DNA of 64,000 nt from Blastopirellula sp. J2-11 (GTDB lineage Bacteria > Planctomycetota > Planctomycetia > Pirellulales > Pirellulaceae): NCBI RefSeq assembly GCF_024584705.1, contig NZ_CP097384.1:1302001-1366000 (forward strand), written 5' to 3'. A program made the position numbers and the translations under genes. This document shows, in pieces, positions 53,947 to 62,751 of this stretch. The notes below the pieces were generated by a model, which searched no databases, was not told where the DNA came from, and saw only the letters and a list, made by a program, of their open reading frames with translations. Every line of letters starts with the position of its first letter. Within the stretch, counting starts at the first letter, position 1.

Positions 53947-53974
53947 TTGGCGATACGTCGCCGCGCGCTATAAT
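53947..53974 (+). promoter_or_regulatory. Putative sigma-70-type promoter for the AAA+/vWA operon
   Basis: TTGGCG (53947-53952) and TATAAT (53969-53974), separated by 16 bases, lie 44 bases upstream of the ATG at 54019. The -10 is a consensus match and the -35 matches at four of six positions. Confidence 0.45.
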
Positions 53975-54018
53975 GCGCTGCGACGCTCCCACTCACGAAT
54001 CTTTGCCACAGGAAACTT

Positions 54019-55455
54019 ATGGCGTCTGAATCGTCCGCCGGGCGGACCCATCGACCGCACACGCTGAGCGAACTTCGCGAAAGCGGCTGGAAATCGAAAA
54101 GCGTAAAAGACGAAATTCGCGACAATTTCATTCGCATGCTCGCCGCTGGCGAGACCCTCTATCCCGGCATCGTCGGTTATGACGATACCGTCATTCCCGA
54201 GATCAACCTGGCGCTGATCGCCGGGCACGACATGCTGTTTCTCGGCGAGAAGGGACAAGCGAAGAGCCGCATCATGCGGATGATCTCGCGGTTCCTGGAT
54301 GAGGAAGTGCCGTATCTCGACATTCCCGGTTGCCCCGTTCACGAAGATCCGTACCATCCGATCTCAAGCGTCGCCAAAACTTACCTGGCGACGCATGACG
54401 AAAACCAAGTGCCGATCGCCTGGTGGTCGCGCGACGATCGGTATGTCGAACGTTTGGCGCCAGGCACCAAGTTTGCCGACGTGATCGGCGAAATCGATCC
54501 GGCCAAACTGGTCGGCGGCGTCAGCATGTCGACCGAAGAGGCGCTCCACTTTGGATTGATCCCCCGCATGCATCGCGGCATTTTTGCGATGAACGAACTG
54601 CCGGAACTGGACGAGTTGGTTCAGGTCGGGCTGTTCAACATGCTGGAAGAACGAGACGTGCAGATTCGGGGCTATCCGGTGCAGTTCGATATTGATCTGC
54701 TGTTGCTCTTCTCGGCGAACCCGGCGACTTACAATCGCAGCGGCAAAGTGATTCCACAACTCAAGGATCGCATCGGGACGGTCGTCCATACGCATTACCC
54801 GCGTGAGCGCGATCTTGGCATTCAGATCATGCAGCAGGAAGCGGCGGTCGAACTGGATGGCGATTATCCCGTCGTCGTTCCCTACTTCATTCGCGAAATC
54901 CTGGAGCAGATCACCGTTTGCGGTCGCAAGAGCAAATACATCGATCATCAGTCCGGCGTCAGCGCTCGTTTTAGCATCGCCAACTTTCGGACGGCGGTCG
55001 CCAGCGCTCGACATCGCGGCATCATCTTGGGCGAGAAGCCGGCGGTCGTGCGTCTCTCGGACCTGGGGCATCTCTACTCGTCGTCGCTCGGCAAGTTAGA
55101 GCTCGACATGATGGGAAGCCATCAAATGTCGGAACGTCAGGTGTTGGATGCGCTGGTCGCCGAAGCGGTCCGGATCGTCTTCAGCGAATATGTCGAGCAG
55201 CATGGACTGGAAGAGATCGGCCAGATCTTCAGCCGCGGCGTGAAGATCGAAGTGGGCGATTTGCTTCCTTCTAGCCAATACGCCGATCGTCTGCAGCATG
55301 TGCCGCCGATCTGGGACAAAGCGTTTGAGCTGAACGCATCGGAAAACGAAGCGATGCGGGCCTCCTGCGTCGAGTTTGTGTTGGCCGGCTTGCACGCGCT
55401 CGATCGCATTTCTCGCTCGCAGCAGCATGGTCGGATCGAATACGAGTTCGAATAA
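54019..55455 (+). CDS. Magnesium-chelatase/MoxR-like AAA+ ATPase
   Basis: A 478-residue ATPase. The Walker A loop reads GEKGQAKS at 76-83 (a chelatase-like variant of GxxGxGKS), and the acidic Walker B region is [20 protein letters not shown], which corresponds to the helix-2-insert/Walker B layout of the ChlI/BchI group. Sensor 1 is in [20 protein letters not shown] and an arginine finger is likely in [16 protein letters not shown]. The C-terminal part contains a helical lid domain ([17 protein letters not shown]). Such ATPases pair with a vWA protein, encoded here 14 bases downstream, to insert metals or remodel a target complex. The client is unknown. Confidence 0.88.
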   Translation: MASESSAGRTHRPHTLSELRESGWKSKSVKDEIRDNFIRMLAAGETLYPGIVGYDDTVIPEINLALIAGHDMLFLGEKGQAKSRIMRMISRFLDEEVPYLDIPGCPVHEDPYHPISSVAKTYLATHDENQVPIAWWSRDDRYVERLAPGTKFADVIGEIDPAKLVGGVSMSTEEALHFGLIPRMHRGIFAMNELPELDELVQVGLFNMLEERDVQIRGYPVQFDIDLLLLFSANPATYNRSGKVIPQLKDRIGTVVHTHYPRERDLGIQIMQQEAAVELDGDYPVVVPYFIREILEQITVCGRKSKYIDHQSGVSARFSIANFRTAVASARHRGIILGEKPAVVRLSDLGHLYSSSLGKLELDMMGSHQMSERQVLDALVAEAVRIVFSEYVEQHGLEEIGQIFSRGVKIEVGDLLPSSQYADRLQHVPPIWDKAFELNASENEAMRASCVEFVLAGLHALDRISRSQQHGRIEYEFE

Positions 55456-55469
55456 CAGAAAGCGTTCGC

Positions 55470-57176
55470 GTGAACCAACCTTATCGACCCGGCGGCGTGA
55501 TTCATACGTACCAAAAGTACGATCCGCAGCGGTTCCCTAGTCCCACGCAAGAGGCGCCCGATCTCGTCTCGCCGGCGATGGAACATATGCTGATGTACGG
55601 CGAGATGCGCGAGCTGACGCCGGAAGAGCTAGCCCGCGCGATCAAGCTTGACCCCAGCCAGATCGCCGGGCTCGGCCCGAGTCTCGATGCGCTGATCAAG
55701 ATGCTCCAGGAGCGCAAGCGGAAGATCCTCGAGACGTATGAAACCGACAGCGTTTTGAAAAAGGCCCGCAAGAATTACTACAAAGCAGGCAAGCAGATCC
55801 ACTATCCGCAAGGAAAGTTGGGTGACGCCGCTCGAGCCGCCGTCGATCGCGAGCAAATCTACGATCTCGAGCGGCTCTGGTATTTGGCCGACGAAGCGCG
55901 TTCTCCGTTGGCCGGCGAACTGGTTCACCTGATCGAGCGTCTCGGCGAAAAGTACGAAGTTGACGAACTCGCGGCCAAGTACGACTTCACCGGGCAAACG
56001 TCGATGACCGTGCCTGAAGCGATCGCCATCAAAGAAGAGCTGGAGCGAATCGACGAGCTGTTAAAGCAGCTCGAAGAGGCGAAAGAGTCGGCTCAGATCG
56101 GCGTGATCGACATGTCCGAGCTGTCGCAGTTCGCCGAGCCAGGCCAGATGGAACAACTGATGGACCTGCAGCGTCAGCTGGAAGAGTACGTTCGCAACAT
56201 GGCCGAACAGCAAGGGCTCACCGGCAATAAAAATGGCGCGTTCCAGATCACGCCGCAAGCGTTTCGCATCTTTCAGGGCAAGCTGCTAGAGAAGATTTTC
56301 TCGAATCTCGAAGCGTCCCGATCGGGTCGTCATCAAGGTCCGATCCTCGGCGAAGGCGCCGTCGAATTGCAACAGACCAAGCCGTATGAGTTTGGCGATT
56401 CGATCACGCAGATGGACATTCCGCAGTCGATGATCAACGCGATTCTAAGGCAAGAAGGGCAGACGCCGCTCCGGCTCAAGCCGGAAGATATCGAGATCCA
56501 CCGCACGCGTAACACTCCCAAGTGCGCCACGACCGTCATCATGGATATGAGCGGGTCGATGCGGTACGAAGGGCAGTACGTCAACGTCAAACGAATGGCC
56601 CTGGCCCTGCAAGGTTTGATCCGCAGCGAGTATCCCGGCGACTATCTGCAGATGTTGGAGATGTACTCCTTCGCCAAGCCGGTTCGCCCCGGCGACGTGA
56701 TTGGCCTGTTGCCGAAACCGGTGACGCTGCATGATCCGGTGGTGCGACTGCGAGCCGACATGAGCGACCCCGGCGCCAGCGAATATCGCATTCCTCCTCA
56801 CTTCACGAACATCCAACACGCGCTGCAACAGTCGCGGATGTTTTTGGCGAATCAAGACACGCCGAACCGCCAAATCATTCTAATCACCGACGGACTGCCG
56901 ACGGCCCACTTTGAAGGCTCGCAACTCTTCCTGCTCTACCCGCCGGACCCGGCGACCGAAGCGGCGACCCTGCGCGAAGGCGCGCTGTGTGCGCGAGAAG
57001 GAATCACGATCAACATCTTCTTGATTCCCAGTTGGTCGCAGACGGAAGAAGACGTGAAGTTCGCCTATCGCTTAGCCCAAACGTCCCAAGGACGCGTTTT
57101 CTTTACGGCCGGCCGCGATCTCGATCGGTATGTGATCTGGGATTATGTGCAGCACAAGCGAGAGATCATCGGGTGA
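55470..57176 (+). CDS. vWA-domain partner of the AAA+ ATPase
   Basis: A 568-residue protein with a GTG start at 55470, 14 bases after the ATPase stop. The N-terminal 330 residues are largely helical and charged (ELARAIKLDPSQIAGLG, coiled-coil ELERIDELLKQLEEAKES at about 190-215, QMEQLMDLQRQLEEYVRNM). The vWA domain spans about 350-568 with the MIDAS motif D359-M-S-G-S-M, a conserved threonine-bearing loop (FTNIQHALQQSRMF) and IILITDGLPTAHFEG. No signal peptide is present. The pair resembles ChlI/ChlD or MoxR/vWA systems that mature metalloenzymes; neighbours give no clear target. Metal chelation is possible but unproven. Confidence 0.87.
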   Translation: MNQPYRPGGVIHTYQKYDPQRFPSPTQEAPDLVSPAMEHMLMYGEMRELTPEELARAIKLDPSQIAGLGPSLDALIKMLQERKRKILETYETDSVLKKARKNYYKAGKQIHYPQGKLGDAARAAVDREQIYDLERLWYLADEARSPLAGELVHLIERLGEKYEVDELAAKYDFTGQTSMTVPEAIAIKEELERIDELLKQLEEAKESAQIGVIDMSELSQFAEPGQMEQLMDLQRQLEEYVRNMAEQQGLTGNKNGAFQITPQAFRIFQGKLLEKIFSNLEASRSGRHQGPILGEGAVELQQTKPYEFGDSITQMDIPQSMINAILRQEGQTPLRLKPEDIEIHRTRNTPKCATTVIMDMSGSMRYEGQYVNVKRMALALQGLIRSEYPGDYLQMLEMYSFAKPVRPGDVIGLLPKPVTLHDPVVRLRADMSDPGASEYRIPPHFTNIQHALQQSRMFLANQDTPNRQIILITDGLPTAHFEGSQLFLLYPPDPATEAATLREGALCAREGITINIFLIPSWSQTEEDVKFAYRLAQTSQGRVFFTAGRDLDRYVIWDYVQHKREIIG

Positions 57177-57201
57177 TGTGGCGCGTTGCTCTTCAATGTA
57201 G

Positions 57202-57228
57202 GTTGGGTGTAGCGAAGCGAAACCCAAC
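57202..57228. repeat. Short REP-like palindrome
   Basis: GTTGGGT and ACCCAAC (57202-57208 and 57222-57228) around a loop containing AGCGAAGCG. Palindromes of this type recur between genes in several bacterial phyla. It lies 25 bases after the vWA gene stop. Confidence 0.7.
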
Positions 57229-57298
57229 AAGCGGCGGTAGCGGAATAATCGCCGTGAAACCGATCGCGCTTGCTTGGTTCAACACCGCTTTGCAGTCA

Positions 57299-57446
57299 CG
57301 TAGGGTGCGTCAAGACGCACCTGGATCCTGCTTATCGACGACTATCATCAACGCGTGATAACGCAGCTCTCTGGCTTGTGCGTTTCCACGCTTGGTTTAT
57401 TTCCGTGACCTGTTGCCGGGCTTTGTGCGTCCAGACGCACCCTACG
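57299..57446. repeat. Inverted pair of 22-bp REP-like elements
   Basis: CGTAGGGTGCGTCAAGACGC (57299 onward) and an inverted copy ending at 57446 differ by two bases. Each element is itself palindromic (GTGCGTC..GACGCAC). A related piece (GTAGGTCGAGACGCAC) occurs near 62596, just after the serine hydrolase gene. Confidence 0.75.
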
Positions 57447-57473
57447 AAAGCTCCCCTGTCGAACGCTGTGAAA

Positions 57474-58985
57474 CTACCGTCGCACAGGAGCAATCCTCTG
57501 CAACCGCTGCGAGAGCGATTTCGCCAAGGTCGCACAATCGTTTTGATACGCTTTGGCGCCGGCCAGGTTGCGGCTTTCTTGCGGGTCGCTTTGATGATCG
57601 TAAAGTTCCTGGGCGACGACTTGGTTCGTTTCAAAATCGCGCCATTCGTTGTAGCGAAAGCGATTGGTTCGCAGTGAATAGCCCAGTACTTCCGGCTTGT
57701 TTTTAAAGTAGGCGGGACGCGGATGCTGCGATAATGCGGCGTCGCGAACGGTCGCTGTCGGATCCGCCAAGATCGGACGGAGGCTTTTTCCTTGCAGCGC
57801 CGCGGGAATGGGGAGATCGCATAGGTCGACTAAAGTTGGGTAGAGGTCGACCAATTCGGTCAATGCCGTCGTCTTTTGACCTGGGTGCGCTGCGGCGGGG
57901 GCCGCAATGAGCAGCGGCACGCGCGTGTCGAGTTCAAAATTGCTCGTCTTGCACCAGAGATCGTGCTCTCCGAGATGAAATCCATGATCCGACCACAGAA
58001 CCACGATCGTGTTTTCTGCGAGTCCTTGGCGGTCGAGTTCATGAAGAACCTTGCCGATCTGCGCGTCGAGAAAAGAGATCGCGGCGTAGTAGCCATGATT
58101 TAAAACCAAATTTTGTTCGTCTGAAATCTCCCCGGTTTTGGGAATGTCGGTATAGCTGCGAAGTTCTCCGTAGGGGTGGAGCGCGATCTGAGGCGCATCG
58201 GATTGGGGAAGCCGCTCCAATTGCGCTGCGATCTCCTGGGGATCGTACTTGTCCCAATATTGCTTCGGCGCATTGAAGGGAAGGTGCGGCTTCCAGAAAC
58301 CGACGGCCAGGAAGAACGGTTGTTTCTGTGCGGCGCGCTCGCGAATGGCCAAAATGGCGTCGGCGGCGATTCGTCCGTCCAGATAGGCTTCGTCGGCGAC
58401 GTCCACTTGCTGCACGGCAGGGCCTTTGGAAATCGACTTCAGCCCAAATGGCTCGCCGCTCACGAACCAGTCGTTGGAATGAGCGCCCCAGTCATGCACC
58501 GCAGGCGTCGACCACGATTGCGGATCGTTGCGAAGCGTTTGCCGATAGTTGTGATAGATTTTTCCAATGTTTTGCGTGAAGTAACCATGTCCTTGGAAGA
58601 ACTCCGGCAAGGTCACGATATCAGGATAGAGCTGACGAAAATGGGTGGGTAAATCCCAGATCTGCAGCGCGTGAGGATAGCATCCGGTCATCACGGAAGT
58701 GCGCGACGGGTTGCAAAGCGCTTGCTGACAATAGGCGCGCTCGAACAGCATGCCGCGCTGCGCTAGTTTGTCGATGTTAGGAGTTTGGGCGATCGAATCG
58801 CCGTAGCATCCCAACTGAACGCGTAAGTCGTCTACCGCAATGAACAGCACGTTAGGCCGTTGTCCCCAAGAAGTCGCGTCTGGTTGCGGATCTGCTCGGC
58901 CTGACGAAGTGAACACGAACGCGCCGCACAACACGAATGCAAATGTGACGAGTCGTTTCTGCGGCGAATTCTTCAAGCAGTCCAT
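57474..58985 (-). CDS. Secreted sulfatase (iduronate-2-sulfatase-like)
   Basis: A 503-residue enzyme started at the ATG at 58985; the open frame extends five codons further to a TTG. The signal peptide ends near GRA (residue 31). Hallmarks: metal site VLFIAVDDLR (D52, D53), formylglycine motif C91-N-P-S-R-T-S-V-M-T-G, NIGKIYHNYR, FFLAVGFWKPHLPFNAPK and IVVLWSDHGFHLGEHDLWCK. FxAVDDLR, KPHLPF and DHGFHLGEH are typical of the iduronate-2-sulfatase branch. The likely substrate is a sulfated polysaccharide unit outside the cytoplasm. It is third in a minus-strand row with a DUF1559 gene and a lipoprotein, 54 bases behind the latter. Confidence 0.93.
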   Translation of the reverse strand: MDCLKNSPQKRLVTFAFVLCGAFVFTSSGRADPQPDATSWGQRPNVLFIAVDDLRVQLGCYGDSIAQTPNIDKLAQRGMLFERAYCQQALCNPSRTSVMTGCYPHALQIWDLPTHFRQLYPDIVTLPEFFQGHGYFTQNIGKIYHNYRQTLRNDPQSWSTPAVHDWGAHSNDWFVSGEPFGLKSISKGPAVQQVDVADEAYLDGRIAADAILAIRERAAQKQPFFLAVGFWKPHLPFNAPKQYWDKYDPQEIAAQLERLPQSDAPQIALHPYGELRSYTDIPKTGEISDEQNLVLNHGYYAAISFLDAQIGKVLHELDRQGLAENTIVVLWSDHGFHLGEHDLWCKTSNFELDTRVPLLIAAPAAAHPGQKTTALTELVDLYPTLVDLCDLPIPAALQGKSLRPILADPTATVRDAALSQHPRPAYFKNKPEVLGYSLRTNRFRYNEWRDFETNQVVAQELYDHQSDPQESRNLAGAKAYQNDCATLAKSLSQRLQRIAPVRR

Positions 58986-59039
58986 CGATGCGCATTTCAA
59001 GGGAGGAAGTCGGATTGATTGCCGTTGCCGCCAGCCGGC

Positions 59040-59507
59040 CTAAGGTGCGACCGAGAGCGCTAGCTCAGGCTTATTATTTTGCGTCGTCACTTCTACTTTG
59101 AGCGTCGCCGTTTTCAGGGGAAGATCGATCTGAGATCGCACCGAACCGAACAGCGGTTTTCCTTCTTCAACCACCAGCTCGCGCCCTTCAAAGGCGACCC
59201 CATCAAACGCTTTTAACTCCACCTGATAGGGGCCGCCCACTACGTCGCGTCCGCTGCCGGCGGTGGTGAACTTGCCATCTTTGATCTTGGCGCGCCCCTG
59301 GGGACCTTTGTTTCCCTGTTTGGTATCCGGCGTGAAAATGAGTTCGCCCACCGGAATCGGTTTTCCGTCATAGGTCGCTTCGCCGGAGATCACGATTTGA
59401 TCGGACGATTCCGACCAGCACCCCGGCAGCGCGATGCCGCCGATCAAAAGGAGGCATCCTATCCAGCAAGGCGCCGTGAACGAGCAGGGTTGGAATTGCT
59501 TAACCAT
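59040..59507 (-). CDS. Small transthyretin-like lipoprotein between DUF1559 and sulfatase
   Basis: A 155-residue protein. Signal region MVKQFQPCSFTAPCWIGCLL, hydrophobic core LLLIGGIA and lipobox LPGC. The mature domain reads ISGEATYDGKPIPVGELIFT ... DGKFTTAGSGRDVVGGPYQV, matching 24497-24919 (GSVTFKGAPVPIGVIQFTP ... GINSGAYIVTIDAY) along its length. As at the other loci it follows a DUF1559 gene (95 bases) and here precedes a sulfatase. Probably a lipid-anchored beta-sandwich; role unknown. Confidence 0.78.
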   Translation of the reverse strand: MVKQFQPCSFTAPCWIGCLLLIGGIALPGCWSESSDQIVISGEATYDGKPIPVGELIFTPDTKQGNKGPQGRAKIKDGKFTTAGSGRDVVGGPYQVELKAFDGVAFEGRELVVEEGKPLFGSVRSQIDLPLKTATLKVEVTTQNNKPELALSVAP

Positions 59508-59549
59508 CTCGGTTTCTTTTCTGGGGGTGGGGGGATAGTGCCCTGGGAA

Positions 59550-59575
59550 GTCGAGTCAAACGGTTTGATCTCGAC
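59550..59575 (-). other. Stem-loop between DUF1559 and lipoprotein genes
   Basis: GTCGAGTCAAAC and GTTTGATCTCGAC can pair over 12 bases with one bulge. It lies 28 bases beyond the DUF1559 stop and has no T-run, so it is likely an mRNA stability or processing element. Confidence 0.55.
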
Positions 59576-59602
59576 GCCAGGTTTCGGATGCTAGAAGCCG
59601 TT

Positions 59603-60547
59603 TTAAGGCGCGGTCAACGGTTCGCCGCCGTTGCGACTAGCGAGCGCCAGGAGGATATCAAAGTCGATCGTTTCCGCGATGAACTTGACCGATCCGTCCC
59701 CGATCGCAAAGAGGGCGCCGCCTGGGTGATTGCTCGAAAATGGTCGCGAATTGTAATACGAGCCGCACGATTCATTGGGGCCGCAAAAATTGACGCTATA
59801 TTCCAGGTTCTTAAAGCCGGCGGCGTCGCAGGGCCAAGCGACCGTGTTGCTGGTTCCCGCCAACCAACTTGTTTCTCCTTCAAATCGCTCGCCGACAACC
59901 AACGTATTTGACGTGCCGTCGGTGATATCGCCAAATCGCACTTTGGAATCAACGTAGAGCGTTCCGCCGATCGCCATCCCTTTTCGTTCGTCGCTTGCTC
60001 CCGTACATGCCGAGTGATAGGTCGCACCGATGAGTAGGGGGTAGTTTTGTCCCGTTTGGGGATTCACGCCGATAGGGCCTGCAACGCCGTTGTAGTGCTG
60101 CGTGTAGGTCGATTCGCCGTTCACTTTGCCGCTGCCCCATGTTCCACGCAGTTTCTCCGAAGAATTGCTTGGACAGTGATAACCATCAGGGACGAAATCA
60201 AGCGAAAGCGGTTTGTTCGCTTGGTACCCGCTGGCGGTCCAATCGATCAACTCATAGAAGGCCTGTTGTTCGATAAAGGGGAGGATCCGAGCGTGCCAAC
60301 TCAGCTGATTGCCGTCGCTGTAGCCCCCCGGCGGAAAAGCGCCAGACGAATCGTGATAGGTATGCAGAGCCAGCCCGATTTGTTTTAAGTGGTTGCTGCA
60401 TTGCATTCGGCGAGCCGCTTCGCGCGCTTGCTGAACGGCCGGCAGCAGCAAAGCGATCAAGACCCCAATAATGGCGATCACGACCAACAACTCGACAAGC
60501 GTGAATCCAGGACGACGAACTTGAGATCGAGGCGAACGAGCGAACAT
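59603..60547 (-). CDS. DUF1559 prepilin-like protein
   Basis: A 314-residue protein started at the ATG at 60547 (MFARSPRSQVRRPGFTLVEL); an upstream start 27 codons earlier would lengthen the leader. Prepilin cleavage site G14/FTLVE, hydrophobic helix, PAVQQAREAARRMQCSNHLK, then GLALHTYHDSSGAFPPGGYS, ARILPFIEQQAFYELID, GDITDGTSNTLVVGERFEG and the canonical H-x9-DG motif (HPGGALFAIGDGSVKF). First gene of a minus-strand trio with lipoprotein and sulfatase, which suggests a role in handling the sulfatase's polymer. Confidence 0.92.
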   Translation of the reverse strand: MFARSPRSQVRRPGFTLVELLVVIAIIGVLIALLLPAVQQAREAARRMQCSNHLKQIGLALHTYHDSSGAFPPGGYSDGNQLSWHARILPFIEQQAFYELIDWTASGYQANKPLSLDFVPDGYHCPSNSSEKLRGTWGSGKVNGESTYTQHYNGVAGPIGVNPQTGQNYPLLIGATYHSACTGASDERKGMAIGGTLYVDSKVRFGDITDGTSNTLVVGERFEGETSWLAGTSNTVAWPCDAAGFKNLEYSVNFCGPNESCGSYYNSRPFSSNHPGGALFAIGDGSVKFIAETIDFDILLALASRNGGEPLTAP

Positions 60548-61203
60548 GAGTCGATACCTTTGCGAAGAGGAGATACGCAATTCTGACGAATAGAGATCAA
60601 TGAACTCTTCGAACCAGAGCGGGCCCACGACGAACGTTGCAAGTCGCCAGGTTCGATTGAATTTTGAAAAGCAGTTTTTGATCGATGTTTCTTCCGCGAT
60701 TGGACGTACGTTGCGCTGTTGCAGCGAAAGTATCCCGCTGGGATCCCATGCTAGGGCGAGCGAGAAAAATGGTCAAACGTTTTCTTGATTTACTTGAAAA
60801 AAAACGCGATTATTCGCCCGCCCAAAAAGCAAGTCTAGCGGTTGCTTATTGGCGTTGGCCCCTCTGATTTTCGATGCTTAGGGGTTTATCTCTTGCTGAG
60901 AGATGGAAGCGGAGGGCTTGGCCGAACGTGGTGAGGAGAGTGAGAGGAGCGGGGAAAATCGATTTTCGCCCTTAGACTTTGCGTTACCGATCTACCGCAA
61001 AACGCAGCCCTGTTCGCGACGGTCTCTACCTGCTGGCGCTACGAGGTGGGTTGTGGAAGCGCGCGTTGCGCCGTGAATTGCGTTTGCTCCGCCCCCTCTA
61101 CTAAACTGCAATAGTTCCTATCGTCGAGCGAATTCGCTAATGAGATTGAATCGGATCCGGATACGAGTAGATGCGTCAGCGAGTTCCCCGTAATAGGCAC
61201 GTT
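60548..61203. other. Divergent intergenic region (656 bp)
   Basis: Separates the DUF1559-lipoprotein-sulfatase trio (minus) from the serine hydrolase (plus). No gene, repeat or RNA was recognised. It presumably holds promoters for both directions, but no clear boxes were found. Confidence 0.55.
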
Positions 61204-62583
61204 ATGAAAACTTCTGCAACTATCGCCATCCTCTTTCTGCTGTTCGCCTCGGTCGCTCAGGCGGCCGATTTGGCCGAGCAGATGGACCGCCTGGCGAAAC
61301 CCTACATCGACAGCGAAACGGTCGTCGGCATGTCGATTGGAATCATCCAGGGAGACAAAACCGTCGTCCGCGGATATGGCGAACTTTCGGCCGACGATTC
61401 CCAAGTTCCCGACGGCAAAACGATCTATGAGATCGGATCGATATCCAAAGTGTTCACCGGGCTGTTGCTCGCTGATGCCGTGGTCGAAGGGCGAGTCTCG
61501 CTGGAGACGCCGGCCGAGGACTTGCTGCCAGAGGGATTCTCGATGCGTCGCAGCGAGAAGGACCAGCCGATCCAACTGCGGCATTTGGCGACGCACGCTT
61601 CCGGCTTGCCGCGACTGCCTGACAATCTGAAGCCGGCCGACCCGTACAATCCGTACGCCGACTATACCGATCAGCGCTTGGCTGAGTTTCTTGCTGGACA
61701 TCAGCCCAATAAGCAGCCGGGAGCGAGCATGGAGTACTCGAACTTGGGCGCCGGTCTGCTGGGCACGTTGTTGGCCTTCGAACGGAAAACGAATTATGAA
61801 TCGCTCCTGCAAGAGCGGATCGCGACTCCGCTCAAGCTTGTGGATACGGGGATCACGCTCAATGCCGAGCAGCAGAAGCGTCTGGCGTCACCGCACATCG
61901 CCGGGGGGACTCCAGGGCATACGTGGGACTTTGACGCATTGGCCGGCGCCGGAGCGATTCGCAGCGATGTTGATGATCTGCTCAAATTCGCTCAAGCCCA
62001 GCTAGATCCGCCTGCGGGAAAACTGGGCGCCGCGATCGACGTCGCCTGGCGAGTTCAGCAAAAGCCGCTCGACAAGAATGACTTTGCGATGGGGCTGGGC
62101 TGGCACGTCGCTCGGGACGGCTCGACGCGTTGGCATAACGGTCAGACCGGCGGTTATCATTCGTCACTGTTCGTCAGTCGCAAGCTCGACGCCGCGGTGG
62201 TCGTATTGACCAACACGGCGACCGGCGAGGTCGACGCGCTGGCCGAGCAACTGATGCGCATGTTGGCCGGCGCGGAAGAGAAGCCCCGTGAGTTCGCTAA
62301 GCAGCTTGAAGTGGCGCCTGCCAAGATGCAGCGTCTGGCGGGCAAGTATCAACTAGCGCCCGGCGCCGTATTCACCGTTTCTGTCCAGGACGACAAGTTG
62401 CTGGTCGGTCTGACTGGACAGCCAATGCTGCGGGTCTATCCCCGCAGCGAGACAGTCTGGTTCTACAAGGTTGTGGACGCAACGCTCACGTTTCAAGTCA
62501 ACGATTCAGGGCGCAGCGTCTCGGTCGAATTGTTCCAAAACGGCGTGCGTCAGACGGCGAAACGAGTCGAGAAGAGCGAGTGA
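61204..62583 (+). CDS. Secreted serine hydrolase of the beta-lactamase/DD-peptidase fold
   Basis: A 459-residue protein started at the ATG at 61204 (signal peptide MKTSATIAILFLLFASVAQA); an upstream start 11 codons earlier is less likely. The catalytic triad of the class C/beta-lactamase-like fold is present: S79-I-S-K82 (SxxK), Y178-S-N (YxN) and HNGQTGG near 312-318 (the KTG-equivalent). MSIGIIQGDKTVVRGYG, HLATHASGLPRLP and SNLGAGLLGTLL are typical of the family. The last 110 residues form a beta-rich extension (LAGKYQLAPGAVFTVSVQDD). Members include D-aminopeptidases and esterases, so beta-lactam resistance should not be assumed. No operon partner. Confidence 0.93.
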   Translation: MKTSATIAILFLLFASVAQAADLAEQMDRLAKPYIDSETVVGMSIGIIQGDKTVVRGYGELSADDSQVPDGKTIYEIGSISKVFTGLLLADAVVEGRVSLETPAEDLLPEGFSMRRSEKDQPIQLRHLATHASGLPRLPDNLKPADPYNPYADYTDQRLAEFLAGHQPNKQPGASMEYSNLGAGLLGTLLAFERKTNYESLLQERIATPLKLVDTGITLNAEQQKRLASPHIAGGTPGHTWDFDALAGAGAIRSDVDDLLKFAQAQLDPPAGKLGAAIDVAWRVQQKPLDKNDFAMGLGWHVARDGSTRWHNGQTGGYHSSLFVSRKLDAAVVVLTNTATGEVDALAEQLMRMLAGAEEKPREFAKQLEVAPAKMQRLAGKYQLAPGAVFTVSVQDDKLLVGLTGQPMLRVYPRSETVWFYKVVDATLTFQVNDSGRSVSVELFQNGVRQTAKRVEKSE

Positions 62584-62751
62584 CGATTTCCTAAGTAGGT
62601 CGAGACGCACCGCGAACCTGTATAAAGTCGCCCGCCATTGCCCTCGCGTGAAAACGCAATCTTGGGATGCTGTTTCGGTTTCCAGAGGTGGATGGTTGCT
62701 GGGCTCCCTGCGATGCATGTTCTAATCGCACCCGACGGGACATCAAAATTG

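Noticed and set aside
61204-62583. True beta-lactamase (resistance gene)
   Set aside because: The fold motifs are shared by many peptidases and esterases; the C-terminal extension and HNG-type third motif do not indicate a dedicated beta-lactamase.
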